Below, in pieces: positions 1 to 12,151 of a DNA stretch of 64,000 nt. Position numbers and translations under genes: made by a program. Location of the stretch: NCBI GenBank assembly GCA_010015655.1, contig ML976656.1, positions 1,735,983 through 1,799,982 of the forward strand, written 5' to 3'. How positions within the stretch are numbered: position 1 is the stretch's first letter; every line of letters begins with the position of its first letter. The DNA comes from Bimuria novae-zelandiae CBS 107.79. Its lineage: Eukaryota; Ascomycota; Dothideomycetes; Pleosporales; Didymosphaeriaceae. A model generated the notes under the pieces. The model was not told the origin of the DNA, searched no databases, and saw only the letters and a list, made by a program, of their open reading frames with translations.

Positions 1-1
1 T

Positions 2-3000
2 GCCTATTGCCCTGATCTGCTCTGCAATCTTGTATCGTTCCGATTACTCCGGAGGCAAGGCTTTTGGTGGGACACGCGAGCAGAACCAACAACACTAAAG
101 CGACAAGACAACACAATATTGGCAGAACTAGAAGAGATGCATGGCCAATGGGTGCTAGAATACAGATCAGCCCTAGTAGGCTGCACTGTTGCCAATAGTG
201 CGCTAGCAGCGCACAAAACCAACTCAAGAACAAAGCGCAGGCCACAGAAAGCAAGCGCAATTACCTAGCACAAGCGATTAGGCCACCCAGGACCTCAGGC
301 ACTCGAACACCTAGTGCAGCAATCTGAGGGGGTGAGGATCAAAGGACTTACCACAGTCAAATGCGACGCCTGCGGCAGAGCCAAACTCAAGCGACAAATC
401 CGCAGACAACCCAAAGAGCTTACGAAAGGCCCCGGAGAGAGAATCGCAATCGACTTTCACGACTTTGAAGCAGACAGCTCGACAGGAGAGAAGAGTCAGA
501 TGCTCATCACTAACAGATTCTCCAGCTTCACCTAGGACCTCTACTTCAAGGATAATCGCCCGGCACGATCCATTATCAAGCAACTTAGCACCTTTGTACT
601 ATTTATAAAAGTATAATTCAAAGTCACAGTAAAAGTCATCGAATTAGACAACGAGATCTTCTTTATTAAAGCAAACGTTAAGAAGTGGTGCTCAGCACAA
701 GGCATCAGAATTAAGCCTTTAGCACCTGATACTCAATCACAAAATAGAGGGGCTAAACGCTTAGGGGGTGTAATCAAGGAGAAAGCGCGCGCGATGCGAC
801 TAGACTCTAACCTACCCTAGCAGCTATGGCCTGAGATCACACGGGCAGCAGTCTACCTCTATAATTAAATACTAAACTACGCTAATCGCTAGAGATTACC
901 ATACGAAGTATTCTTTATAACAATAGCCTTTTAAAACGGCGTGGTCACTTAACCAAAGAAGCCTAATTAAACTTACCTTAAGGCTTATAGCTGCAAAGCT
1001 TTTGCAATGACTAACGATACAAAGCGTGGCAAGAGCAAACTCCAAAGATTAGATCCTAAAGCATAGATTGGTTACATTATTGGCTACCAATCATCCAACA
1101 TCTAGAGGATATGGATCCCCTTACTCGCGAAGACAATCAGCACTCGCGATATAATATTTAATGAAGACACAGTGTTCTCAGGCAAGACTAAAGACCTGAT
1201 GGATAATCTCATGCATAACACCTTGGAAGAGATAGCAGCATGGGTACGATCGGTAGAGTTACCTCCCTCACCTCGCCAGGGTCAAGCCACAGAGTCCTTC
1301 TATGAAGATGAGACAATCACTGAGGCACCAGGGGAAGAGGATGAAGGGACCCCGGGGTACAGGCAAGGCAGGAAGTTTAATTACAAGTATCCAACACCTC
1401 TATCAACACCGCCACTAGTTGCACTCCTTGCCCAATTACTGGCTAGAGATAATCAAGCTGAACTATCCCCAAAAGTGCAATCAGGGCAAAAATAAGTCAG
1501 TCCTTGGGCCGCGGCATTCATGGCAGGCACGGAAGCAGGAAGCAGTGGCAAGTATCAAGGCAAGATACTGGATAAGGCCCAGCTCAGACGCATGATCACT
1601 GTGGGTAAGAAGCCACACAGAAGCCTGCTACCAGAACCACCCACCTGCAGAAGCAAGCTCAAGGATCACCCTCTCTATAATATGTGGAAGGAAGCCGAGC
1701 GATCTCATCTCCAGAGCCACAAGGAAATGAAGTCCTGGAGTAAGGTTGCAGCCGCTCCAGTAAAAGCAGCAGGTCATCAAATCCTTGACTGCATGTGGGT
1801 ATATACTTACAAGCTTAACAAACACCATCGATTACAGAAATGCAAAGCAAGATTGGTAGTAAGAGGCGATCAACAGCGACATCTTACCTTATAAGATACC
1901 TACGCCGCAACGCTTGCAGGACGATCCTTCCGCATGCTTATGTCAATTACAGCCCGGTTCGACCTAGAGCTTATCTAACACGACGTCACTAACGCTTTTG
2001 TCCACGCAAAGCTGGACAGAGAAATCTACATAAGGATGCCTCGCGGCTACACACAAGCAGGTGCAATCCTCCAACTACACAAAGCACTCTATGGACTGCG
2101 CATCTCTCCCCTACTTTGGCAGAGAGAGTTCACTACTGCACTCCGCGATATGGGGTTCAATACAGTCCCACATGAGCCTTGTTGTTTCATCAAGGAAGGA
2201 CTCATCATCTTCTTCTATGTAGATGATCTGATCATCGCCTATAAAAAAGATCACAAATCGGCCGCAGAAGCAGCCATCACAAAGATAAGCGCCAAGTTTA
2301 CTCTAACTAGCGGAAAAGATCTACAGTGGTTTCTAGGAGTTGAAGTGATCAGAGACCGCACCAAGCGAAGGATCTGGCTTTTACAAGCCTCATACATTGA
2401 CAAGATATCTCGCCTCATAGATCACCATGAGATGCGATATAAGACGCCAATGACTTTGATTAAATTACTCCCGCGAACAGGACTAGCTACTAAGGCTAAG
2501 GTTAATCGATACCAGCGCAAAGTCGGATCAATTCTCTATACTACAGTTATAACTCGACCAGATATCGCCTTTGCAAGCTCTAGACTATCACGTTTTCTAT
2601 CCAATCTAAGCGAGGATCATCATGCTGCCGCCGATTAAGTCCTCCTTTATCTTACAAAGACTAGATTACTGGGTCTACAGTTAGGAGGGGCAGACACCCT
2701 AGAAGTGGCTAGCGACGCATTATTTGCCGACAATACTCTAGACCGCAAGAGTTCACAAGGATATATTATTAAACTATTTAGTAGGCTAATTGCCTGGAAG
2801 GCAAGCAAACAAGATACAGTCACCACATTAACAATAGAGGCCGAATTGCTGGCACTTTCACAGGTAGCCAAGGAGGCCATTTTCACTTCGCGATTACTCC
2901 GAGAGCTCCAGATCACTGTAAGCAATCACCCGATCATAATTAATTGCGACAATCAACAGACTATCCGTCTCATCACTGAAGAGATTACAAAGTTACAGAC

Positions 3001-3247
3001 CAAGCTGCGCCATGTAGATATCTACAATCATTAGCTAAGGCAGGAAGTGGCTAAAGGAACAATCAATGTTACCTATTAGAGATTAGAGGATATGGTAGCA
3101 GATGGTCTGACCAAGGCCCTGCCAGTAAACAAATGGAACAAGTTTCTGGATAAACTAGGACTTACAAATGTATCAGACAAGATCACTGATCAAGAGGTCA
3201 CCCTGCAGGATCTACAGCAAAGGATAGAGGCCTTTAAAATAGAGTAG
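2..3247 (+). pseudogene. Copia-1 pol polyprotein, 5'-truncated by the window edge
   Basis: Ty1/copia polyprotein read in a single frame (codon starts at 2, 5, 8...). In order: a GAG-pre-integrase HKRLGHPG-like motif near 270, integrase core (about 430-900), the linker PGY/GRKFNYKYPTPL, reverse transcriptase with intact YVDD at 2216-2227, and RNase H with ADN, EAELLAL and CDNQQT motifs (about 2708-2990). I count 17 internal stops, all TAA or TAG and none TGA, and no frameshift. Most sit where copia relatives have Trp or Gln, for example FT-stop-DLYF and NLP-stop-QLW. The last codon block ends at TAG 3245-3247. This is a RIP-inactivated copy, but clearly less mutated than the other elements here. 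The 5' LTR and gag lie left of the window. Family assignment is certain from the motifs; inability to encode a functional polyprotein is evident. Confidence 0.93.
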
Positions 3248-3297
3248 AAGGATAGACCAATATTACTGTAAAGCGTTCAGCTTAAGGATGTGCTCAA

Positions 3298-3309
3298 GCT
3301 AAGGGGGTG
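3298..3309 (+). other. Polypurine tract of copia-1
   Basis: The sequence GCTAAGGGGGTG lies directly before the 3' LTR. The same 12 bases occur before the 3' LTRs of copia-2 (9939-9950) and copia-C (45239-45250), which supports a shared plus-strand priming site and fixes the LTR starts. Confidence 0.8.
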
Positions 3310-3534
3310 TGTCCAATTACAAGGCCTTTGTAATCCTGCACTATTGTTAATAGTGCAGTAGAGAATATAAGGCTGGCGCACCTCCAGCTACACACTATCC
3401 TAGTTAGTGCTAGCGTTAGGTCGGCACGTACTAGAGACCTCGCCTACGGCCAATCTCCATCACTCAATCAATCAACTTCATCAACTATCAAGATCACACC
3501 ATCTCAAAGTGACAGAATACCATTAAATCTCACA
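3310..3534 (+). repeat. 3' LTR of copia-1
   Basis: Starts TGTCCAATTAC right after the polypurine tract and probably ends ...AAATCTCACA, aligned to the ends of the copia-C LTR (AATCTGATA). About 225 bp. It is markedly less AT-biased than the DNA that follows. The 5' partner is outside the window, so the right end rests on that alignment and the target duplication (expected ATAGA at 3535-3539) cannot be confirmed. Confidence 0.7.
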
Positions 3535-4917
3535 ATAGAAACGCTACCCACCTCTAGGCTTCTTAGTAAATAGTACTAAAGAGGCGTATAAAGCATCGCT
3601 ATGCGTAATAAGGCCTCTTTATAGGTGATTATTAAGGTATGTTTTTATAAGCTACAGCTATTTAAGGGATATACTATATAGAGGGCTTAATAATAGCATA
3701 TTCTTAGCTATTAGTTTAATATCGTAATTAACGCTGTTATAGTGTGGTAGTAGTATATTTAAATTCTTTTTAAAGAAGTAGGCGAGAGTCATGCTAGCGT
3801 AACCTAAGAAAAGTAACTTATCTATAATAAGCTAGTAAAGTTCTTTTTTTAAGGTCTAGTTAGCTGGGCTTCTCTTTATAATCTTAGATAAGCTTATCTA
3901 TTTTATAAATACTAATATAATTAAAGATAGTCTCTTTTTATCACGCGTGCAATATTAAGGCTATAGCTTTTATTATATTAATTTTAAGACTAGCCTTTAG
4001 TAGTTCTTTACGCGACATAGACTAAGAGTAAATATATAAGGGGCTTAACTTTTAAGTGCCCCACAGGCGTAGCTAGTTATTTATCTTTTTAAGGTTCTTT
4101 TAGTAGGCTATGCGCTAAGGCGAGTGTTAGGATAAACATTAAATACGCTAGAGTAAAGTTACGTCTATTAAATTATTATATTAATTAGTGTTAGCTTAGT
4201 GCATAGAGTTAATTCTAATTAAGAAGTTTTATGTTAGGATTATAATATCGCGCTTATAGTTAATAAGCGCGCTATTAAGCTATTTAAACTATTAACGCTT
4301 ATAGTTAATTTAAATATTAGTATCTTCTAGAAGCTTGCGGCCTATAATAAAGTTATAATAGCCAGTGTTATAGAAAACAAAGTAGGTAGGAAGGTGGTAA
4401 TTGTCTATTACTAATGTAGCCTAGAAGTACTTATTAACCTGTCTATTTAGTTAGCTATTATAGCTAGCTAAAGGGATAGCTTTTATACTCTAAATTAATA
4501 TCTTTAAATCTTACTTAATCGCGCGTTAGTATTTAAAATAGACTAAAACGTAACTTTTCACTTTAGTATTAATAAAACTATTTAACTTAGTAGTTAGTCC
4601 TCCTAATAAAATATAGCATAGAAGAATAAATTAGCTTTTAAATAGTTAATCTCGTATACTAGTAGCTCTAGTAGATAACTTTAAGGAGGAAACTTCCCTT
4701 AGAGTAATACTTTTCTTAATTCCTTATTAAAAGAGAGGGAGCTTTTGTCCTTAGCCTTATAATATACCTCTTTATTAACTTATAGTATTAAATCGCTGGC
4801 TTCTAACGCTTTCTAATTAACAGGGTTATTTAGGTAGTCTCGAGTAATGTGTCCTAGCTTTTTATAATAGTAGTAGGTAAGTAGGCTGCCTAGAGCTATG
4901 GTAGCGGTGCGCACTGG
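3535..4917 (-). pseudogene. Gypsy-F, left segment: end of gag (zinc knuckle) and protease region
   Basis: On the minus strand this AT-rich stretch carries the end of a retroelement gag. A degraded CCHC knuckle reads YYYYKKLGHITRDY near 4830-4875, where the three expected Cys are Tyr (TGT/TGC to TAT/TAC, the RIP direction). Further left lies a possible aspartic-protease-like segment (VFYNTGYYNF, about 4250-4400). Frames are full of TAA/TAG. The segment is the continuation of 10132-11972 across the copia-2 insertion and is cut at 3534 by copia-1, so its RT, RNase H and integrase probably lie left of the window. The knuckle is well supported; the protease call is weaker. Confidence 0.6.
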
Positions 4918-5093
4918 TGTCAGATAAAAAGCATATCAAGTTCGGAGGATCAGGGGTAGCCCGAAAAAGGCCGGGGATTAACCGAGAACACACAGAACCT
5001 GCCGAGGGAACCCCGTAGACAGAAAGAACAACCTAATATATTAATTCAACCCCCTAAATCATCAGGACATCTATTAAGACGTAACATCTAACA
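4918..5093 (+). repeat. 5' LTR of copia-2
   Basis: 176 bp, TGTCAGATAAAAAGC... to ...CATCTAACA. Preceded by target-site copy ACTGG at 4913-4917. Identical in length to the 3' LTR. Confidence 0.95.
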
Positions 5094-5126
5094 ATTAAGA
5101 GTCTCACTGCCTTAACAAGAGCGAAA

Positions 5127-8100
5127 ATGGCAACCTAAAACCTAAATTAAACTAACGGAACGATTATTCTTCGCGATAACACTAAATACTATAGCTAGCT
5201 TAACTAATTACAAGCCCGCTGCGTCGCATATAATATATAGGCGCAAGTCGACCCCGATTTAGCAATTACCCCACTCACGGAGCCATTTGAGCCTAAGCTA
5301 CCCGAGACGGCAGACTATACGCCAGCCGCAACCCTTCCAGACGGCGTCTTATTATTAAGACTATCTAAACTTTCGTCCGCTGGACTAAAGAGCTACAAAG
5401 AGGATTTGGACCTCTATAAACTCCGGATGGAGAAATACAAGATACAGTACACAAAGTATAAGACTGAAGTCGCAAGTTTGCAGCAGATCGTAGTGTTTAT
5501 CTAGTTATTAGTAGCACCGCATCTACAACGCACTTGCTGTCTCCCAGATACTACTATTAAAAAATAGATTATAAAGCTAAAAGCAAAAGTAGGAGTTACC
5601 TCTAAGTTTAAATAAGAGCAAGCGCGACAGCGATACCACAGCTTGTTAAAGCCTCCACGCATAGTGAATAACTAGGACATATAGCTTACTAAATATAATT
5701 ATGCCGCAATAGAGGCTAAGACACTAAACGTGTCTAATACCACACAATTCAATCCTGTAGCTATAGACTTTATGTTAGTAGTAAATAAGATAGCTCTAGT
5801 ATGGGCTGCAACCTTCCAATTAAATAGAAAGGACCTACCTAGCATGGACTGAAAGGACATGATAGGACGTTTCCGAGAATATATAATGCTAAATTATCCA
5901 ATAACGCGAAACAGAAGCTAAAAGGCAGCGTTTATAACAAAAGACTTATCTTATCTTGCTAAAAGTAGCTAAGCTACCTAGAGCATGCAAGGGGATCCCT
6001 AATATATAGAAACGGGAAACTCTCGGGGTACAAAACAGGGTAGACCCCGACATTAACGTATAGCTGTGAAGGATAATAATCGTGCACCTTTAAGCTCTTT
6101 AAACCCTTAACAAGGTAGTAGTAACTCCGCTAAAGCGGACGCTAATTATAGTAAACCTGCTAAAGCAGGCACTAATAAAACCGCTAAGTGCCTGGCCTGC
6201 AATATAAGACACCCTATTAGGGAATGCTTCTATCTCTACCCGGACAAAGCACTAGAATGGTGGGAGCCAAACCTAAGAATAGCTAAATACGTTGCTCTAA
6301 AACAAGAGCACGATGCCGATTTTTAAAGTCTATTAAGAGCTTAAAGCAGACCTAGAACTAAGACTCTATCCTTTAAGAATTCCCATACCCTAACTCTAGA
6401 GATTACTAATTAGTAACTAAATAGAAGATAGATTTTAAAGGTGCAAGCCGCCTATTCTACGACCTTTACTATAGACCAATTTGACTATCCTCTTTAGCGT
6501 TCTTTTATTCTTAACTCGGGCTCGACGTGCCACATCACGAACGACCCTAATCGGATTTAGAACTATTAGCCACCTACACAAGGCGACTTTATATAGGCAG
6601 GCGACACTTAAATCTGGGTAAAAGGATACAGAACTGTTATCTTAAACCTGAAACACAAATAGGGAGCTAAAAGACTAGTACTATATAACGTAGTAATATG
6701 CCTAGACATGCTATGTAACTTAGTCTCCTTCCAAGTGCTGAGGCAGAAGGGATTCTGGTGGGATACCTAATTAGAGCCTACTACCTTGAAGCGACTAAAT
6801 GGAACAACTATTAGAGAGCTTATCAAAATTTATAGATAATAGGTATTAGAACACTAACCCGTGCACTATGCAGCGCACTATACGCATTTTTATAATTCTT
6901 AAACGCAACAACGACCTTAAAGAGCATTAGCCCTCTTATAGCACAAAAGGCTTAGTTATCCAGGACCCGCCGTAATTAAGCACCTAGTGCAGCGAGCTAA
7001 GGGGGTGCGCGTTAAGGGAATTATAATAGTAAAGTGTAACTTATATAGAAGAGCAAAGATGCGAAGGTAGATAAGCCGCGCACCTAGGATTAATAAGTAA
7101 GGACCCGTAGAAAGGCTTTCTATTAATTTCTATACCTACGAATTACTATTATTTAACAAAGAGAAGAGCCAGATGCTCGTTACGAATAGATATTCTGGTC
7201 TCTAATAGGACTTCTACTTCACGGATAACCGAACGGCAAGGTTAATTATTAAGATATTAATAATCTTCTTCAGATTTCTTAAGAACTAATATGACATCAC
7301 TCCAAAAGTTATTGAAACGGATAATAAGATCACCACAGTCAAACCCAAAGTCAAGCAGTGGCTAAAAAGCCTAGGCATAATTATTAAGCCTTTAGCACTA
7401 GACACGCAAGCTTAAAATAGCGGCGCTAAACGCTTAGGGGGCGTAAATAAAGAAAAATCTTGCGTAATGCGTCTGGACGCAAACCTTCTATGGGAACTCT
7501 GGCCTAAAATTACAAGAGCTAAAGTGTATCTATACAATTAAACGCCAAACTACACGAATAACTAGAAAACACTATACAAGATATTCTTTACACGAGTATT
7601 ACTAGCTAATAGGATCGTTACGTCTATTAAGAAACTAAACTTAGCCTACCTAAAGGCGTACGGATGCAAAGCATTCGCTATAACAAATAATACCTACTAT
7701 AGAAAATTAAGACTATAACGACTCGACCCTAAAGCATGGATTAGATACCTTATTAGATACCGGTTATTAAACATTTACTAAATATAGATACTAACGCTGG
7801 CTAAGGTCATTAGCACGCGAGATATCGTATTTAATAAAAATATAATCTTTAACGGGAAGATAGAGGATCTAATAGACAACGTTATGCACAATACGCTGGC
7901 CGAGATAGCTATATATATTAAGATAATTAAGCTACTACTACTGGTGCACTAACTAGAAACCGAATTATTCTACGAAGACGATATCGCAGAAAACGAATCA
8001 CCTATAGAGGACGAAGTAGACCCACCGGGCTACTATCAAGGAAGGAAGATTAGAGATTACTACCTAATACTACCTTTAACTCTACTACCTGCAGCTCTGC

Positions 8101-9925
8101 TAGCACAGCTAATAATAGGGGAAAATATAAACCTACCTAAGATTACTTTATCTAAGACAGTCCCCTAGGCAGCAGCTTTTATGGCAGGAACGGAAGCAGG
8201 AAGGGTCGGAAAACACAACAGGAACACGATTAATAAAGCCTAGATAAAAAGACTACTAGCGAAGGGCGTTAAGATTCACTAATTATAGTTACCTCCGCTA
8301 CCTACTTGTAAAACGGACCTTAACTAATATTTAATGGGAGAATTATTCCGGGAAGCGTAGTAATTGCATCTGGATAGTTACAGAATTACCTAATCCTGAA
8401 TAGAAGTACCGTACAAGATAGTAAAGGCAATAGGCCAACAAATCCTAGACTGTATGTGGGTGTATGTGTATAAGTTTAATAAACATTACTAGTTTATTAA
8501 GTGCAAAGCGCGACTAGTAGTTAGAGGAGACTAATAACGTAATATAACCTCCTAGGATACCTACGTAGCAACATTAGCCGGAAGATCCTTCCGCTTACTT
8601 ATAGTAATTGCTGCTAAATATGACCTCGAACTTATATAATATGACGTTACTAACGCGTTTGTACACGTATTACTAGATTAAGAAGTCTACATGCGCATGC
8701 TGCCTGGATATTAAAAACCTGGTACTATCCTTAAAGTCTAGAAGGCACTCTACGGACTGCGAATCTTATTACTTCTTTAGTAAAAAGAGTTTATAGCTAC
8801 GCTTATTAAGTTTAGTTTTTAAACCGTGCCCTATAAGCTATGCTGCATGATTAAGGATAGTATTATTATCTTCTTCTACGTAGACGACATTATTATTGCG
8901 CACCACCAAGATAAAGCTGGCTAAGCTTAGCAAGTTGTAGAATAACTTAGGAAGAAATACTTAATAATAGGCGGAGAAGACCTACTATAGTTCTTAGGAA
9001 TTAAAGTAATTAGAGATTAGTAGAACTAACTTATTTAACTTTCTTAGGCCGCATACTGTGACAAAATTAGCTGGCTAGTTGATGACCAAACAATCCGACA
9101 TGACACCCTAATAGGCATAGGGGAGCTTAAGCTGAGAGAAGGGCTGGCTTCGCTTATAGAGATTAATAAATACTAACGTAAGATCGGATTACTCCTATAT
9201 ATAGCTATTAGTACCTGACTAGATATTGCATTCGCAACCTTAAGGCTAGCGAGATTCTTATTAAATCCTAGTCTAGAATATTATTATGCGGCTGACCGAG
9301 CCCTGCTGTACCTTAACGAAACAAAGTAAAAGACACTTTAACTTAGAGAAGGCAAATCTTTATAGGTAGCAAGTAATGCCTTATTTACGGATAATACTCT
9401 AGACCGTAAGAGCTCGCAAGGCTACGCTATTAAGCTATTTAATAGCCTTATTACATAGCGTGCAAGCAAACAAGACACTATTACTACGTTAACTATAAAA
9501 GCTAAGCTCCTTACTCTAGCGTAAGTCGCAAAGGAAGCTATCTTTATATTAAGATTAATAGAGGAACTAAAAGTTAAGCTACCTAGCCCTACTATTATAA
9601 TCTAATGTGATAACTAGTAAACTATTTGGCTAATAACGCAGGAGATCTCGAAGCTGCATACGAAGCTTCGACACGTTGATATACATAACTACTAGCTTTG
9701 ACAGGAAGTAACCAGGGGAAGGATAAAAGTGGAATACACTAAATCTATAGAGATAATTGCAGACGGCTTAACTAAAGCACTCTTAGTAAATTAGTAGCAG
9801 AACTTCCTGAAGTAACTAGGACTAGTAGAGGTAAGGGATTAAAAGGTAGCTAATAAAGCACCTTTAGAGGAGATTTAAGACTAGCTTAATAACCTCACCC
9901 TCGTCTGATAACCTTGGCCATGGCT
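5127..9925 (+). pseudogene. Copia-2 gag-pol
   Basis: ATG at 5127, 34 bases after the 5' LTR. Gag and pol share one frame (codon starts divisible by 3). Visible landmarks: a gag N-terminal motif TKYYS-stop-LN-stop-LQARCVAYN (about 5180-5250), a CX2CX3HX4C zinc knuckle CLACNIRHPIREC at 6189-6227, GAG-pre-integrase and integrase (about 6800-7700), PGY motif at about 8700, RT with intact YVDD at 8877-8888, and RNase H (about 9370-9700). Dozens of TAA/TAG stops replace Gln and Trp codons. The integrase third acidic residue is Lys (GAKRLGG, about 7420-7440). Same pol family as copia-1, -C and -G. No product can be made. Confidence 0.92.
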
Positions 9926-9950
9926 CGAACGGCTCCAAGCTAAGGGGGTG

Positions 9951-10126
9951 TGTTAGATAAAAAGCATATTAAGTTCGGAGGATTAGGGGTAGCCCGAAAA
10001 AGGCCGGGGATTAACCGAGAACACACAGAACCTGCCGAGGGAACCCCGTAGATAGAAAGAACAACCCAATACATTAATTCAACCCCCCGAATCATCAGGA
10101 CATCCATTAAGACGTGACATCTAACA
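9951..10126 (+). repeat. 3' LTR of copia-2
   Basis: 176 bp, TGTTAGATAAAAAGC... to ...CATCTAACA, following the polypurine tract at 9939-9950 and followed by ACTGG (10127-10131). Confidence 0.95.
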
Positions 10127-10131
10127 ACTGG

Positions 10132-11972
10132 CTAGGTGCGAGTGGGGGGCAGCGCCGGTATTAAAGCGTACTCGCGAGACCTAGCGGCCAAGATAAGAGT
10201 AGCCTTCTTTTAAGAGTCTCGTTTGGTGCACGTGGTAACCTAAGAGTCTATAATTACTACCTCTCGTGCGAGGTCGCGGGCGATGTTAATAAATTTAAAG
10301 TAATTATCCTTAAGGTAATAAACATTATACCCTATATCTATATAAAGTTAATCTATAAGCTTTTTATAAAACTTTATAACTTATTAATTAGCAGATAGCT
10401 TGCGCTACGTTATAAAATAAAAAAATTCTTCTTAAAAGCTAGTAAACTTAGCTATAAAGCGTAAGTATAATTAAAAAAATGCTTAATAAGCCTTCTCCTT
10501 CTTATATAGGTTAATAAAAGCTGGCTCTATTATATTTATTATAAATTTACTATTAATACGTCTACTATTATTTTATAGAGCTCTAATTAAAGTTATAAGC
10601 TAGTCGCGGATAGGATCCTCCGTGCGTGTAGTTATGTATACTATAATACGCTCTTAGGTATCCTCTAAGGTCTCTCCCATAAACCAATCGCGATTGGACC
10701 GAAGTTTATTCTCTATATAGGCCCTCTAATGCTTAAAGGTCGTAGTTATCTTGCCGTCTGAGTGCAGCGGAGGGTCTAGGAACTTAACTAAGCGCTAACT
10801 TGCGCTAGAAAAGCGTATATATAGGTAAATAATAGGCTTAAATAGTAATAGGCGCGGAAGATATAAGTTATTAGGCTTATTAGGCTTAGAGCTTAGTAGG
10901 TTATTAGTAAAGGGGATACTATAGCTTAAGGTATAAGGAAAAATTTAGGATCTAGTTATATAGCGTTAAGTTTTTATTATTTTTAAAGGAAGGCCTGAAT
11001 AGGTAATAGCTTATTTAACTACTTAAGCTTTTAATATTTATATTCTTTACTAAGCTTTAGTAAGGGTGTTGTGTAGGTTCTTACTTTTAGCTAGAATATT
11101 AGTAGTAAATTAATAGTATATATAAAGATACTAGCGTTCTATGTTACGTATAAGTAGCTAGTTAGCTAGCTTATTAATTATAGTTATAAGGTTCTCGCAA
11201 AAGTATTTTTAGATAGTACTAAATGTAGCCTTAATAGTAACGTTGCTAGTAAAAGTAGGAACCTAAGGAATAAGTATAAGACCTTTCTTAATAGATTACT
11301 AGATCTAGGCTAGCTTAATAGAGGTGTCGTAATTATAGTTTTCTTCTAAGATTACTTTATAGTCTTAGACCTCTATTTCTGTATTAGTAAATAGTTTAAA
11401 CTAATTATACGCTTCTCTTAGCATAGACTTCTTAAGCTTTAATACTATAAATAGGTAGGTTTATGCTATTATCCCTTTATAAGTGCTACGGATAGTGTAG
11501 CTATTATAAAAGCTATTAGTAAGGTAGCTAAAAGTTAATTCTCTAATAAGAAGGAGATAAGTAAGTAGTACTCGCGTTATTAGTGTTAAGTAGGGGTAAG
11601 TGGCAAAAAGAGATAAAAGTTTATATAAAATTTTTATAACTCTCTTCTAATTAAATAGGTATGCTACCTACTACTATAGGTCTCTTAAGGCACCTAATAA
11701 GTCGCTGTTAAAGCCTATCGCGTCAAGCTTATATAAGCTATTATTAAAGATTTTGTTGCCTACTACTATAAGGCTTTTAAACTAGTAATTATATATATAA
11801 TAAACTAATAACGCAGCGTAGTTATGCGATAGATTCTTAGGGTAGTTATTTAATAAATATAAGACTTAGCTTAATTATAAGTTTAACCTTAATATTATAT
11901 TGCCGTCGTCCGGCCAAAGGAAAGGGATCTTAGTATAATATAATAATAAGCTTAGGCTTTACTATTACAGGC
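10132..11972 (-). pseudogene. Gypsy-F, right segment: gag
   Basis: Minus-strand gag of a Ty3/gypsy-type element. The clearest stretch (about 10620-10770) reads FKH-stop-RAYIENKLRS, then NRDWFMGETLEDT and an ERIIVYITTRTEDPIRD block, which matches the usual gag pattern of a Trp/Lys-rich helix followed by an AYV..RT motif. Downstream on the minus strand comes a segment rich in Ser/Thr/Pro (about 10130-10250). It joins the zinc-knuckle part at 4917 once copia-2 is removed. The part nearest the LTR (10800-11970) has no recognisable motif. Heavily stop-broken. Confidence 0.6.
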
Positions 11973-12151
11973 AGAAGATGCACGTTAACGGGATAGGTTA
12001 GCTCTATTTTAGCTACACTAAGATAGAGAGAAAGTAATCTACAGGACGCTTACGAAACAAGGGACGGCAGTGTTCGCGCTAGACCTAAGGGAACTAGCGT
12101 CTCGCGTGATTACATGATCTGTAGCTAATCTATCCGAGCACCTCCGTCACA
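11973..12151 (-). repeat. Probable 5' LTR of gypsy-F
   Basis: A 179-bp patch of balanced composition in AT-rich DNA. On the minus strand it starts TGTGACGGAGG and ends ...CTGTAATA (original CTGTAACA inferred). It lies directly upstream of the minus-strand gag, where a 5' LTR is expected. No second copy is in the window, so the ends are inferred from TG/CA termini only. Confidence 0.5.

Larger units (their letters stand above)
4918..10126 (+). mobile_element. Copia-2, complete LTR retrotransposon (RIP-inactivated)
   Basis: A 5209-bp element bounded by 176-bp LTRs (4918-5093 and 9951-10126) with a perfect 5-bp target duplication ACTGG at 4913-4917 and 10127-10131. The LTRs begin TGT and end ACA. 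They differ at about 10 positions, every one a transition and none an indel, as expected from RIP rather than neutral decay. The polypurine tract is GCTAAGGGGGTG. It sits inside gypsy-F, whose gag sequence resumes on both sides, so copia-2 is the younger insertion. Confidence 0.95.
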
